A stretch of 64,000 nucleotides of DNA, taken from Streptomyces sp. TRM49041 (GTDB lineage: Bacteria; Actinomycetota; Actinomycetes; Streptomycetales; Streptomycetaceae). The stretch lies in NCBI RefSeq assembly GCF_008271805.1, contig NZ_VSRY01000062.1, positions 16,809 through 80,808 of the forward strand. The letters are read 5' to 3'. Shown piece after piece: positions 26,327 through 35,237 of the stretch. Positions within the stretch are counted from its first letter, which is position 1; every line of letters starts with the position of its first letter. Position numbers and translations under genes: made by a program. The notes under the pieces were generated by a model that saw nothing but the letters and a program-made list of their open reading frames with translations, did not search any database and was not told the origin of the DNA.

Positions 26327-28336
26327 GTGCGTCTTCGCAGAGCTGCTCTGCTCACCGCTCTCCTGGTTCCACTCACGTTCGGGGCCTCCCATTCGGAGGC
26401 CACCGGTGGACCGCCCCCGGGACACGGCACGCTGGAGCAGCACGGCGTCGTGCGCAGCGGCAGCCGGCCCATCGCCGCCGCCGAGGTGACGCTGTTCCAG
26501 GCCGGTGGCCATCCCGGCGCCGGCGCCCGTCCGCTGGCCCGCACCCGCAGCGACGCTCACGGCCGTTTCAGCCTCTCGTACCGTGCTCCGAAGGCCCCGG
26601 ACGCCGTGCTGTACCTGACCGCGGACGCGAGACCGGCCGGCCACGGGCACTCCCGGGCCGCGCACCGGGTGCGGCCGGTACGGCTGGTCACGATGATCGG
26701 CACCGGCCGTCGCACCGGCAAGGTGGTACTCAACGAGCGCACCACGGTCGCGGCGGGCTTCGCGATGGCGCAGTTCACGCAAGGGGGTGAGGTGGCAGGA
26801 CGCAGCCCCGGGCTGCAGAACGCGGCGGCGGTCTCCCACAACCTGGCCGACATCGACGACGGGGCGGTGGCCGAGGCACTCGCCACCGCCCCGAACGGCG
26901 AGCAGACGTCCACTCTGCGCGCCTTCAACACGCTGGCCGACATTCTGTCCGGCTGCACCGCGGGACAGACCTGCGACACCCTCTTCGAGCTGGCCGGACA
27001 TCCCGGGGCACCCGCGCCCCGGGAGACCTTCCAGGCCGTCGCGGACATCGCCCGGCTGCCCGGCAACCACGCAGCCGAACTCTTCGCGCTGGCAGAGGGC
27101 CGCACCGACTACCTGCCAAAGCTGACGAAGGCCCCCGACGCCTGGACCATCGCGTTGCGCTACGTGGGCAATGGTCACGAGCTGGACGGGCCGGGCAATG
27201 TCGCGTTCGACGCCGAAGGCACGGCATGGATCGGCAACAACTACACGTACGGCGCCGACCCCCGCAGGTCCGTCTGCGGATCCCGCATCCTGTCCCGGCT
27301 CACCCCGACCGGCCAGGACGTCCCGGGTGCCCCGTACCGCGGCGGTGGACTGTACGGGGTGGGCTTCGGTACCGCCATCGACCCCGACGGTCATGTCTGG
27401 GCGGCCAACTTCGGCTTCCAGGGAAGCGACTGTCCGCTCGACGCGAGCCGCCTGTACCGCAGTATCTCGGAGTTCACCCCCGATGGCCGGCCCCTCTCGC
27501 CGCCGCGTGGCTGGCGGCGCGGTGACATCGTCCAGCCGCAGGGCACGGTGTCGGACCGGGAGGGAAACATCTGGGTCGCCAACTGCGGTGGCAGGAGCGT
27601 GACCCGAATCCCGCAGGGGGACGCGCACCGGGCCCGGAACATCGCACCGGGCGGTGACAGCCTGATCAAGCCGTTCGGCGTCACGGTGGACACCCGGGGG
27701 CGTGCCTGGGTGACCGGAAACGGAAGCGACAGCGTGACGTTGCTTTCCCCGCAGGGCAGGCCCCTGCGCTCGATCACCGGCGGTGGGATCAAACGGCCCA
27801 TGGGCGTCGCCTCCGACACTCTGGGCAACGTGTGGGTGGCCAACGGCGGTGCGGTGGTGGCGCCCTGTGAGGGCACCACACCCGCCATGGTCGCCGAGGC
27901 GGTCGAGGACGTCGTCGCCCGACACGTCGACGCGTCGGTCACGCTGATCCGCCCCGACGGCACCACCCCGGCCAAGCCGTTCGTCAACGACGGCCTGTTC
28001 CTGCCCTGGGGCATCGCCGTCGACGGCAACGACACCGTCTGGGTGGCGAACTTCGGCGGTCACCGCCTGGCCAACCTGTGCGGTGCCCGCGTGTCCGCCT
28101 GCCCGCCCGGACTCCGGACGGGCGACGCGATCTCGCCGGCCGGCACCGGGTACACCAGCGACGGACTGGAACGGAACACCGCCGTCCAGATCGACCCCTC
28201 CGGCAACGTCTGGCTGGCCAACAACTGGATGACCGTGCCGCTGCAGACCAACCCCGGCGGGCACGAGATGGTGGTGTTCGTCGGGCTCGCGGCTCCGGTG
28301 CGGACGCCACTGCTCGGACCGCCCCGCCATCTCTGA
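26327..28336 (+). CDS. Secreted NHL/Vgb-like seven-bladed beta-propeller protein
   Basis: 669 residues. A signal peptide (RLRRAALLTALLVPLTFG) leads into a carboxypeptidase-regulatory-like domain (about 45-120; RSGSRPIAAAEVTLFQAG then DAHGRFSLSYRAP), a helical region (about 130-270), and a propeller. Seven blade motifs are visible: NVAFDAEGTAWIGNN, FGTAIDPDGHVWAANF, GTVSDREGNIWVANC, FGVTVDTRGRAWVTGN, MGVASDTLGNVWVANG, WGIAVDGNDTVWVANF and AVQIDPSGNVWLANN, at about 289, 343, 404, 447, 489, 559 and 618. This matches seven-bladed NHL/streptogramin-lyase-like folds. No lyase catalytic set is obvious. Four or more cysteines suggest disulfides. Function unknown; possibly cell-surface binding. Confidence 0.75.
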   Translation: MRLRRAALLTALLVPLTFGASHSEATGGPPPGHGTLEQHGVVRSGSRPIAAAEVTLFQAGGHPGAGARPLARTRSDAHGRFSLSYRAPKAPDAVLYLTADARPAGHGHSRAAHRVRPVRLVTMIGTGRRTGKVVLNERTTVAAGFAMAQFTQGGEVAGRSPGLQNAAAVSHNLADIDDGAVAEALATAPNGEQTSTLRAFNTLADILSGCTAGQTCDTLFELAGHPGAPAPRETFQAVADIARLPGNHAAELFALAEGRTDYLPKLTKAPDAWTIALRYVGNGHELDGPGNVAFDAEGTAWIGNNYTYGADPRRSVCGSRILSRLTPTGQDVPGAPYRGGGLYGVGFGTAIDPDGHVWAANFGFQGSDCPLDASRLYRSISEFTPDGRPLSPPRGWRRGDIVQPQGTVSDREGNIWVANCGGRSVTRIPQGDAHRARNIAPGGDSLIKPFGVTVDTRGRAWVTGNGSDSVTLLSPQGRPLRSITGGGIKRPMGVASDTLGNVWVANGGAVVAPCEGTTPAMVAEAVEDVVARHVDASVTLIRPDGTTPAKPFVNDGLFLPWGIAVDGNDTVWVANFGGHRLANLCGARVSACPPGLRTGDAISPAGTGYTSDGLERNTAVQIDPSGNVWLANNWMTVPLQTNPGGHEMVVFVGLAAPVRTPLLGPPRHL

Positions 28337-28416
28337 CCGGTGAGGGGCCCGGGGCGGTACCGCCGGATCTTCACTCGGCGTCCGCTCCCGCCCCCGGGCG
28401 GGGCTGTTCCAGGGCT

Positions 28417-28458
28417 GCGGGGATCGCTTCCGGACGCTACGACCGCAGCGATCCCCGC
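28417..28458 (+). terminator. Hairpin terminator after the propeller gene
   Basis: Perfect 12-base arms GCGGGGATCGCT (28417-28428) and AGCGATCCCCGC (28447-28458) with an 18-base loop lie 80 bases after the stop. The rest of the 400-base gap to kptA holds no gene I can support. Confidence 0.7.
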
Positions 28459-28523
28459 CGGGCGTCCGGACCGTGACGGTCCACGCCGGTCCGACCGGGA
28501 GGGGCGAAGGGGACGGCGTACGG

Positions 28524-28557
28524 GACGGGGGAACCGAGACGGGGGAACCGAGACGGG
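28524..28557. repeat. 14-base tandem repeat, about 2.4 copies
   Basis: GACGGGGGAACCGA occurs at 28524-28537 and 28538-28551, then GACGGG. It is non-coding, between convergent genes. Confidence 0.8.
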
Positions 28558-28737
28558 CGACCGGGACACGACCGGGGACACGAGGCCGCCCAAGCGGGCG
28601 CCCCGCGCAGCACGGGACGGGTCGATCGCGAAGCGCTGTGGCGCCTGGAGGCGGCCGTGGGCCGCGGCGAGGCCGCGACGGTGGCGGACGACATGCGTAC
28701 GGTGCCGCCGCGGGTGCTCCGGCCCCGTCGGCCGCCG

Positions 28738-29280
28738 CTACTCCTGGAACCGCAGATAGCGCGTGGGCACCGCGTCCGTGAGCCAGACCCCGTTGGCGCT
28801 GACGTGGAAGACGTGCCCGTCGCGGTGCATGGCGCCCGCGTCCACGGACAGCACGACGGGCCTGCCCCGCCGTGCCCCGACCCTGGTCGCCGTCTCCCGG
28901 TCGGGCGACAGGTGGACGTGGTGGCGGGCCATCGGGCGGAGGCCCTCGGCGCGGATCGCGGCCAGGTTCGCGGCCACGGTGCCGTGGTAGAGGTACGCGG
29001 GCGGGGTGGCCGGCGGCAGGCCGAGGTCCACGTCGACGGTGTGGCCCTGACTGGCCCGGATGCGGTCGCCGTCGATGGTGAAGCGTCGCTTGTCGTTCAC
29101 GGCCACGACGTGCTCCAGCTCGGCGCGGCTGAGGGGCATGCCGTGCCGGGCCATGGCACGCAGCAGGTCGTCGACCGCGACCCAGCCGTGCGGGTCGAGG
29201 ACGAGTCCGATCCGCCCGGGCTGGTGGCGCAGATGCCGTGAGAGGTACTTCGACACCTTCACGGTGCGTCTTCCGTCCAT
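28738..29280 (-). CDS. kptA: RNA 2'-phosphotransferase (Tpt1/KptA family)
   Basis: 180 residues. Transfers the internal 2'-phosphate of RNA to NAD+, giving ADP-ribose 1'',2''-cyclic phosphate. Family features are LSRHLRHQPGRIGLVLD (about 13-29), GWVAVDDLL, AVNDKRRF, the catalytic-region LYHGT (about 100-104), HVHLSPD (about 120-126) and VLSVDA. Bacteria lack the classical eukaryotic tRNA splicing substrate, so the physiological role is unclear. ATG 29280 has no obvious ribosome site; the upstream gap carries a group of DnaA boxes. An orthologue occupies the same neighbourhood in S. coelicolor (from memory SCO3953). Confidence 0.92.
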   Translation of the reverse strand: MDGRRTVKVSKYLSRHLRHQPGRIGLVLDPHGWVAVDDLLRAMARHGMPLSRAELEHVVAVNDKRRFTIDGDRIRASQGHTVDVDLGLPPATPPAYLYHGTVAANLAAIRAEGLRPMARHHVHLSPDRETATRVGARRGRPVVLSVDAGAMHRDGHVFHVSANGVWLTDAVPTRYLRFQE

Positions 29281-29338
29281 GACGGAAGCGTGGCAGGGAT
29301 CACGCCCGTCCCGCCACAGAAAATTCCGTGAGCAGGTT

Positions 29339-29392
29339 TGGTCCACAATCAACTCGTGTTATCCACAGGAAGATGGGCGATTCTGTGGACAA
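29339..29392. other. Group of three DnaA boxes upstream of kptA
   Basis: TTATCCACA (29359-29367, + strand) and TTGTCCACA (29384-29392, - strand) match the Streptomyces DnaA consensus exactly. TGGTCCACA (29339-29347) differs at one base. All lie within 54 bases of non-coding DNA. Confidence 0.65.
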
Positions 29393-29405
29393 CTAGCGGC
29401 CTCTC

Positions 29406-30389
29406 TCAGGGGCTTGGGGCTCCTTCGGCCGCTTCCCGGGCCCGCGCGGTGAGTGCGTCCAGTGTCCTTGCCTGCACCTCGCGCTCGGCGGCCGCCGCGA
29501 TGAACGCCGGGGCGTTGGCCGCGCCCACCAGCCCGTGCACCGCCTGGACGGTCGCGGCGGGAAGGACGACGGCCCGGTGTTCGTCGTCCCGGGCCGGCGG
29601 CCCTCCGGGGGTGAGGTGCTGCTGGAGGTGGCGGGTCGCGAAGATCCGCATCGCGCGGGCCAGCTCGGCGTCCACCGTCTGCTGGGCGAGCGGCCGCAGC
29701 CGCCGCACCAGCGAGGCCGCCTCGGCCGCGTCCTCGTCCGTCGGTGGCCGGTGGCCGAGGTAGCGGGCGAATACATGCTCCGTGGTGAACTCCAGGAACC
29801 GGGCCGCTATGTGCTCCACCTGGGCGCGCAGCTCCCGGAGGTGCCCGGCGATGGCGAGCAGCGGCACCCCGGCCGTGTACAGCTCGGCCGCCACGGCCAG
29901 CTCCTGCGGGCTCGGCACCAGAAACTCGTCGTCCCGCCCCGGGACACGCTCCAGCACACCCAGCTCGACGGCTTCCTGGACGGCCCGCTCGTCCGGGGTG
30001 CCGCCGAACGTGGCGTCGAGCTCCGCGCGCGTGATCCGGTCGGCCTGCTCGTCCGTCCACGGCCCGTTCACCTCGGCGACCAGGCCGAGCACGCCGCCCA
30101 GGCCCCGGCCGGCGTCCCATGCCTCCAGCAGCTCCTTGATGGACGCCAGGGTGTAGCCCCGGTCGAGCAGGTCGGCGATCTGCCGGAGACGGGCCAGATG
30201 GGCGTCCCCGTACACGTTCGACCGGCCGCGCCGCTCGGGCCTGGGCAGCAGGCCGCGGTCCTGGTAGGCGCGGATCGTCCGGACCGTGGCGCCGCTGAGA
30301 TGCGCCAGGTCCTCGATCCGGTACTCGGCCGCCGGACGCCCGGCCACCTTCTCGTCCACAGGTCTTCCGCCTGCCGGCTGCTCGGACAC
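29406..30389 (-). CDS. MerR-family transcriptional regulator
   Basis: 327 residues, longer than classical MerR proteins. N-terminal MerR HTH: EYRIEDLAHLSGATVRTIRAY, then QDRGLLPRPERRGRSNVYGD (about 22-62). The C-terminal part (about 110-320) is all-helical with no metal-binding cysteines, so it is not a metal sensor. An AAGGAGCGAGT ribosome site precedes the GTG. Proteins of this layout in Streptomyces are often annotated as multidrug- or stress-type MerR regulators; the ligand is unknown. It is followed leftwards by the DnaA-box gap and kptA. Confidence 0.87.
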   Translation of the reverse strand: MSEQPAGGRPVDEKVAGRPAAEYRIEDLAHLSGATVRTIRAYQDRGLLPRPERRGRSNVYGDAHLARLRQIADLLDRGYTLASIKELLEAWDAGRGLGGVLGLVAEVNGPWTDEQADRITRAELDATFGGTPDERAVQEAVELGVLERVPGRDDEFLVPSPQELAVAAELYTAGVPLLAIAGHLRELRAQVEHIAARFLEFTTEHVFARYLGHRPPTDEDAAEAASLVRRLRPLAQQTVDAELARAMRIFATRHLQQHLTPGGPPARDDEHRAVVLPAATVQAVHGLVGAANAPAFIAAAAEREVQARTLDALTARAREAAEGAPSP

Positions 30390-30538
30390 ACTCGCTCCTT
30401 ACCGCCCCGCGCCGTCCTGTCAGGGATGGTACGGCCGCCGCCGCGCCCGGCTGGGGGCGGAGGTACCAGGAGGCCGGTCCGCGTTGTCGCCATGTGTGTC
30501 CACCGGCGGTGCGGTGGTCGCCCGGACCGCCTACGCCC

Positions 30539-32308
30539 TCACAGCGGCGGCGACAGCCTCGCTATCCCCCGTAGTGCCCTCGGCGCGAACCGGGACATGA
30601 GCAGGGCTCCCCGGGCCTCCGGGGTCACCGGCACCACCGCCCGGTTCTCCACGACGGCCCGCAGGATCGCCTCGGCGACCTTCTCCGGGGGGTAGTTCCG
30701 CAGCCCGTACAGCCGAGACGTGCGCTTGCGCAGCCGCTTCTGCTCCTCCTCCGGTACCCCCGCGAAGTGCGCCGTCGACGCGATGCCGGTGTTCACGATG
30801 CCCGGGCAGATCGCCGTGACCCCGATGCCCTGCCCGGCCAGCTCCGCCCGCAGGCACTCGCTGAGCATCAGCACCGCCGCCTTCGACGTGCTGTACGCGG
30901 GCAGTGCCTTCGACGGCTGGTAGGCGGCGGCAGACGCCGTGTTCACGATGTGGCCGCCCTGGCCGCGCTCGGCCATCTGCCTGCCGAAGATCCGGCAGCC
31001 GTGGATCACACCCCACAGATTGACGTCCAGGACCTTCTTCCAGTCCTCGCTCGTCGTGTCGAAGAACGACCCCGACAGGCCGATCCCGGCGTTGTTGACC
31101 AGCACGTCCACCGTGCCGTGCTCGGCGGCGACCTTCGCGGCGAGCTTCTCCATCGCCTGTTCGTCGCTGACGTCGGCCACCTCGGCCCACGCCCCGGGCG
31201 CTCCGAGCAACCGGGACAGCTCCGCCGTGCGCGACGCGCTCTCCGCGTCCCGGTCGACGGCCACGACCCGCGCCCCGGCCTCGGCGAACGCGAACGCCGT
31301 GGCCCGCCCGATACCGCTGCCCGCGCCGGTCACGAGCACCAGCTGCCCGCCGAACCGGTCCGCGTACCGCCGCCCCGAGGCGACCGGGGCCGGTACCTCC
31401 GCGCCCTTCTCCTCGTGCGCCGTCACGAACTCGCTGATCCACCCGGCGAGCTGTTCCGGCCGCGTGCGCGGTACCCAGTGCTTCGCCGGGAGCGTGCGCC
31501 GCACCAACTGCGGGGCCCACAACGCCAGCTCGTCGTACAGCCGCTCCGACAGGAAGACATCACCGGTCGGCGTGATCAGCTGCACCGGCGCGTGCGCGTA
31601 GGCGTCCGAGCGCGGGCGCAGCAGCCGCGCCCGGACGTTGTCCCGGTACAGCCACGCGCCGTGCGCCGCGTCCGTCGGCAGTGACGCCGTCGGGTAGCTG
31701 TCGCCCGGCACCTTCTCGACCCGGCGGAGGATCGCCGGCCACCGCTTGCCGAGCGGCCCGCGCCAGGCGAGCTCCGGGAGCACCGGGGTGTGCAGCAGGT
31801 ACACATACCAGGACTTGGCGCCCTGGCCGAGCAGCTGCCCCACGCGGCGCGGGGTGGGCCGGACGACCCGCTGCTTGATCCAGTGTCCGAAGTGGTCGAG
31901 GGAAGGCCCCGACATGGACGTGAACGAAGCGATCCGGCCCTCGGTGCGCTTCACCGTGACGAACTCCCAGGACTGGACGGACCCCCAGTCGTGCCCGACC
32001 AGGTGCACCGGCCGGTCCGGGCTGACCGCGTCCGCGACCGCCAGGAAGTCGTCCGTCAGCTTCTCCAGCGTGAACCCGCCGCGCAGCGGCACCGGCGCCG
32101 TGGACCGGCCGTGCCCCCGTACGTCGTACAGAACGACATGGAACCGCTCGGCGAGCCGCAGCGCGACCTCCGACCACACCTCCTTCGAGTCGGGGTAGCC
32201 GTGGACCAGCACGACCGTGGGCCGGTCGCGGTCGCCCAGCTCGGCGACGCACAACTCGATCCCGCCCGTACGAACCCAGCGCTCCCGCGCACCCCTCAGC
32301 AGACTCAT
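30539..32308 (-). CDS. EphD-like fusion: alpha/beta hydrolase plus short-chain dehydrogenase
   Basis: 589 residues. The N-terminal alpha/beta hydrolase (about 10-295) has the oxyanion motif HGYPD (36-40) and nucleophile Asp107 in VGHDWGS, as in epoxide hydrolases. The C-terminal SDR (about 315-580) has the cofactor motif TGAGSGIG (about 327-334), NNAG, and the catalytic pair in YSTSK (about 471-475). Mycobacterial EphD has this same two-domain layout and is implicated in mycolate metabolism there; Streptomyces lacks mycolic acids, so the substrate must differ. ATG overlaps the stop of the upstream M24 gene by four bases (ATGA), with GAGGAGG inside that gene, so the two are coupled. Confidence 0.9.
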   Translation of the reverse strand: MSLLRGARERWVRTGGIELCVAELGDRDRPTVVLVHGYPDSKEVWSEVALRLAERFHVVLYDVRGHGRSTAPVPLRGGFTLEKLTDDFLAVADAVSPDRPVHLVGHDWGSVQSWEFVTVKRTEGRIASFTSMSGPSLDHFGHWIKQRVVRPTPRRVGQLLGQGAKSWYVYLLHTPVLPELAWRGPLGKRWPAILRRVEKVPGDSYPTASLPTDAAHGAWLYRDNVRARLLRPRSDAYAHAPVQLITPTGDVFLSERLYDELALWAPQLVRRTLPAKHWVPRTRPEQLAGWISEFVTAHEEKGAEVPAPVASGRRYADRFGGQLVLVTGAGSGIGRATAFAFAEAGARVVAVDRDAESASRTAELSRLLGAPGAWAEVADVSDEQAMEKLAAKVAAEHGTVDVLVNNAGIGLSGSFFDTTSEDWKKVLDVNLWGVIHGCRIFGRQMAERGQGGHIVNTASAAAYQPSKALPAYSTSKAAVLMLSECLRAELAGQGIGVTAICPGIVNTGIASTAHFAGVPEEEQKRLRKRTSRLYGLRNYPPEKVAEAILRAVVENRAVVPVTPEARGALLMSRFAPRALRGIARLSPPL

Positions 32309-33168
32309 ACGGCCGCCTCCTCGGTCCAGCGCCGCACGTGCGGCAGGTCGTCGTCAAGCCAGAACGCGCTCTGCTCCGGGTCCTTGGAGTCGGTCACCAC
32401 GAGCAGCTCCTCGAACTTCACGCCCGTACCCCGGAATCCGAGATGCGGCTCGACCGCCCACAGGCCCGGCTGCGGCGGGTGGTCGGAGAACGTGTACGGG
32501 GACCACAGCGGCGACCAGCCCTCCCGGTGCCCGTGCAGCGCGTCGCCCGCCAGCCCCTTCAGCGCCTGTGTGCCGAACCCGAACAGCGTCGGCGACCAGC
32601 GCCGCTCCCGCACCCGGCCCACCTTGTGGGCGATCACCCCGAACGGATACGCGCGGTGCCGGTTGGCGTACCCCTGACGGACCATGAGCCGGTCCACGTC
32701 CTCGTAGATCTCCCGCAGCGGCCTGCGCTCTCGCACCTCGCGCAGGATCAGCTCGCGGTGCCCCCGCAGATCGGCGAGCAGCCTGTCGTGCACCGGGTTC
32801 AGACCGAGACAGCCCGAGTAGCCGATATCCGCCGTGAAGCCCTTGTACACGGGCGCCATGTCGAGGATGAACGGCATCCCCGGCTCCAGCCGCCGGCCGG
32901 TGGGGAAGAACTGCAGCGGTATCCGGAAGTTCGCGAACGCCGTGCGGTCGCCGAACCAGGCGAACGGCAGATGGAACCAGTCGCGCACCCCACGCTCCCG
33001 CAGCCACTCCCGCTGCATCCGCGCCGCCTCACGCTCCGTCACCCCCGGCTTGAGCTGCGCGGCCACCGCCTCCGCGCACTCGTACGCCAGGCGCTGCACC
33101 TCCCTGAACCCGCGCAGCTCCGCGCCCGGTCCAGCCCCTACCTCCGCCGCTGCCGTCACTGCTGCCAT
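32305..33168 (-). CDS. M24-family metallopeptidase (Xaa-Pro dipeptidase-like)
   Basis: 287 residues of the pita-bread fold. Metal-binding positions appear as the two Asp of LDMAPVYKGFTADIGYSG, a His in the YPFGVIAHKVG region, Glu of VEPHLG, and Glu of KFEELLVV near the C-terminus. There is no N-terminal Xaa-Pro aminopeptidase domain, so it resembles the short catalytic-only members. Start begins MAAVTAAAEV with GGCGGG upstream; an open frame extends further but looks non-coding. Translationally coupled to the EphD-like gene. Substrate unknown, and a peptidase role is not certain. Confidence 0.82.
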   Translation of the reverse strand: MAAVTAAAEVGAGPGAELRGFREVQRLAYECAEAVAAQLKPGVTEREAARMQREWLRERGVRDWFHLPFAWFGDRTAFANFRIPLQFFPTGRRLEPGMPFILDMAPVYKGFTADIGYSGCLGLNPVHDRLLADLRGHRELILREVRERRPLREIYEDVDRLMVRQGYANRHRAYPFGVIAHKVGRVRERRWSPTLFGFGTQALKGLAGDALHGHREGWSPLWSPYTFSDHPPQPGLWAVEPHLGFRGTGVKFEELLVVTDSKDPEQSAFWLDDDLPHVRRWTEEAAV

Positions 33169-33387
33169 GACACCCGCCTGTCCGTAGGCGACCCAATGCG
33201 GTACGCGTCCGTAACTTGACACCAATGAATGTGACAATGACCGGCGGCGACGTCAAGGGGCAAGCACGACCTGTGGAAAACCCCCGACCGCGTACGCCTC
33301 CCGTACGGGGCCCTACTCCTCGAGTCGGAGAGGGATACAGCCGCCAGGGCTGACGTTCGCTGTGGCCCGCGCCACTACCTTCGAAAC

Positions 33388-34362
33388 GTGACTGTGATCG
33401 CCACCGAAAGCCTCAGCAAGCGGTTCCCCAGGGTGACCGCTCTCGACCGGCTCTCCCTGGACATCGGGCCCGGTGTGACCGGACTGGTGGGTGCCAACGG
33501 AGCCGGCAAGTCCACCATGATCAAAATCCTGCTCGGTCTGTCCCCGGCCACCGAGGGGCGTGCCGAAGTGCTCGGCCTCGACGTCGCGACCAGCGGCCCC
33601 GCCATCCGCGAGCGCGTCGGCTACATGCCGGAGCACGACTGCCTGCCGCCCGACGTCTCGGCCACCGAGTTCGTCGTCCATATGGCGCGCATGTCCGGCC
33701 TGCCGCCCGCCGCGGCACGCGAGCGCACCGCGGACACGCTCCGCCACGTCGGCCTGTACGAGGAGCGCTACCGCCCCATGGGCGGCTACTCGACCGGCAT
33801 GAAGCAGCGCGTGAAGCTCGCCCAGGCCCTCGTACACGACCCGCAGCTGGTCCTCCTCGACGAGCCGACCAACGGCCTCGACCCGGTCGGCCGCGACGAG
33901 ATGCTCGGTCTCATCCGCCGCGTCTGGACGGACTTCGGCATCTCGGTGCTGGTCACCTCACACCTGCTCGGCGAGCTGGAGCGGACCTGTGACCACGTCG
34001 TCGTCATCGACGGCGGCAGCCTCCTGCGCTCCAGCTCCACCAGCGACTTCACGCAGACCACGACGACCGTCGCCGTCGAGGTCACCGACTCCGACACACA
34101 CCCCGACGGCACCGCCGCCCTCCGCGCCGCCCTCACCGCCGCCGGAGTCACCCTCCACGCGCGCGTGGAGGACGGCCTGCCGGGCGCCGGCCATATCCTC
34201 CTCATGGAGGCGACCGGCGACGACATCTACGACACCGTGCGCGACACCGTCGCCGACCTGGGGCTCGGCCTCGTCCGCATGGAACAGCGCCGCCACCACA
34301 TCGCCGAGGTGTTCCGCCCCGAGGCCGCGGCCGGCCAGTCCCTGGAGGTACAGGCCCGATGA
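33388..34362 (+). CDS. ABC transporter ATP-binding protein (first of pair)
   Basis: 324 residues. Walker A GANGAGKST (35-43), Q-loop, signature YSTGMKQR (about 132-139), Walker B LVLLDEPTNGLDP (about 153-165) and switch histidine in TSHLLGEL. An additional C-terminal domain of about 100 residues is typical of CcmA/DrrA-like exporters. First of a four-gene ATPase-permease-ATPase-permease operon with ATGA and GTGA overlaps. Drug, lipid or peptide export is likely for the family, but the substrate is unknown. Confidence 0.93.
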   Translation: MTVIATESLSKRFPRVTALDRLSLDIGPGVTGLVGANGAGKSTMIKILLGLSPATEGRAEVLGLDVATSGPAIRERVGYMPEHDCLPPDVSATEFVVHMARMSGLPPAAARERTADTLRHVGLYEERYRPMGGYSTGMKQRVKLAQALVHDPQLVLLDEPTNGLDPVGRDEMLGLIRRVWTDFGISVLVTSHLLGELERTCDHVVVIDGGSLLRSSSTSDFTQTTTTVAVEVTDSDTHPDGTAALRAALTAAGVTLHARVEDGLPGAGHILLMEATGDDIYDTVRDTVADLGLGLVRMEQRRHHIAEVFRPEAAAGQSLEVQAR

Positions 34363-35237
34363 GTACCCAGACGCAGATCCACAACATCGGGTACCGCAAG
34401 TACGACGGCCCCCGCCTCGGCCGCGCCTACGCGCGCAGGTCGCTGTACACGCAGTCTCTGCGCGGCGCCTATGGACTCGGCCGCAGCGCCAAGTCCAAGG
34501 TCCTGCCGATGATCCTTTTCGGCGTCATGTGCGTACCGGCGCTGATCATCGTCGCGGTCGCCGTCGCCACCAAGGCCAGCGCCCTGAGCGTCGACTACAC
34601 CCGCTACGCGATCCTCATGCAGCTGGTCATCGCCCTGTACGTGGCCTCCCAGGCGCCCCAGTCCGTCTCCCGCGACCTGCGCTTCAAGAGTGTCCCGCTG
34701 TACTTCTCCCGCCCCATCGAACGGGCCGACTACGTCCTCGCCAAGTACGGCGCGATGGCGTCCGCGCTGTTCATCCTGACCGCCGCGCCGCTGCTCGTCC
34801 TCTACGTGGGGGCGCTGCTCGCCGAGATGGACTTCTCCGACCAGACCGAGGGCTTCGCGCAGGGGTTGGTGTCCGTGGCGCTGCTGTCGCTCCTCTTCGG
34901 CGGAATCGGCCTCGTCCTGGCAGCCCTGACACCCCGTCGGGGCTTCGGCGTCGCCGCCGTCATCGCGGCGCTCGTCATCTCGTACGGCGCCGTCTCCACC
35001 GTCCAGGCCATCGCCTGGGGCACCGACAACCTCGACGCCGTGACCTGGCTCGGCCTCTTCTCGCCGATCACCCTCATCGACGGCGTGCAGACCGCCTTCC
35101 TCGGCGCGGCGTCCTCCTTCCCGGGCAACACCGGACCCGACGCCGTCGCAGGCGCGGTCTATGTGCTGGTCGTCCTCGGACTCATCGCCGGTTCGTACGC
35201 CGCTCTGATGCTCCGCTACCGAAAGGTCGGGCTGTGA
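34359..35237 (+). CDS. ABC-2 type permease (first of pair)
   Basis: 292 residues with about six membrane helices starting near residue 45, after a cytosolic N-terminus (HNIGYRKYDGPRLGRAYARR). The first ATG overlaps the stop of the preceding ATPase gene by four bases, indicating coupled translation. Membrane partner of the flanking ATPases. Confidence 0.88.
   Translation: MSTQTQIHNIGYRKYDGPRLGRAYARRSLYTQSLRGAYGLGRSAKSKVLPMILFGVMCVPALIIVAVAVATKASALSVDYTRYAILMQLVIALYVASQAPQSVSRDLRFKSVPLYFSRPIERADYVLAKYGAMASALFILTAAPLLVLYVGALLAEMDFSDQTEGFAQGLVSVALLSLLFGGIGLVLAALTPRRGFGVAAVIAALVISYGAVSTVQAIAWGTDNLDAVTWLGLFSPITLIDGVQTAFLGAASSFPGNTGPDAVAGAVYVLVVLGLIAGSYAALMLRYRKVGL

Noticed and set aside
30352..30360. 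TCGTCCACA matching the loose DnaA consensus
   Set aside because: Single box inside the MerR gene coding region with no neighbours.
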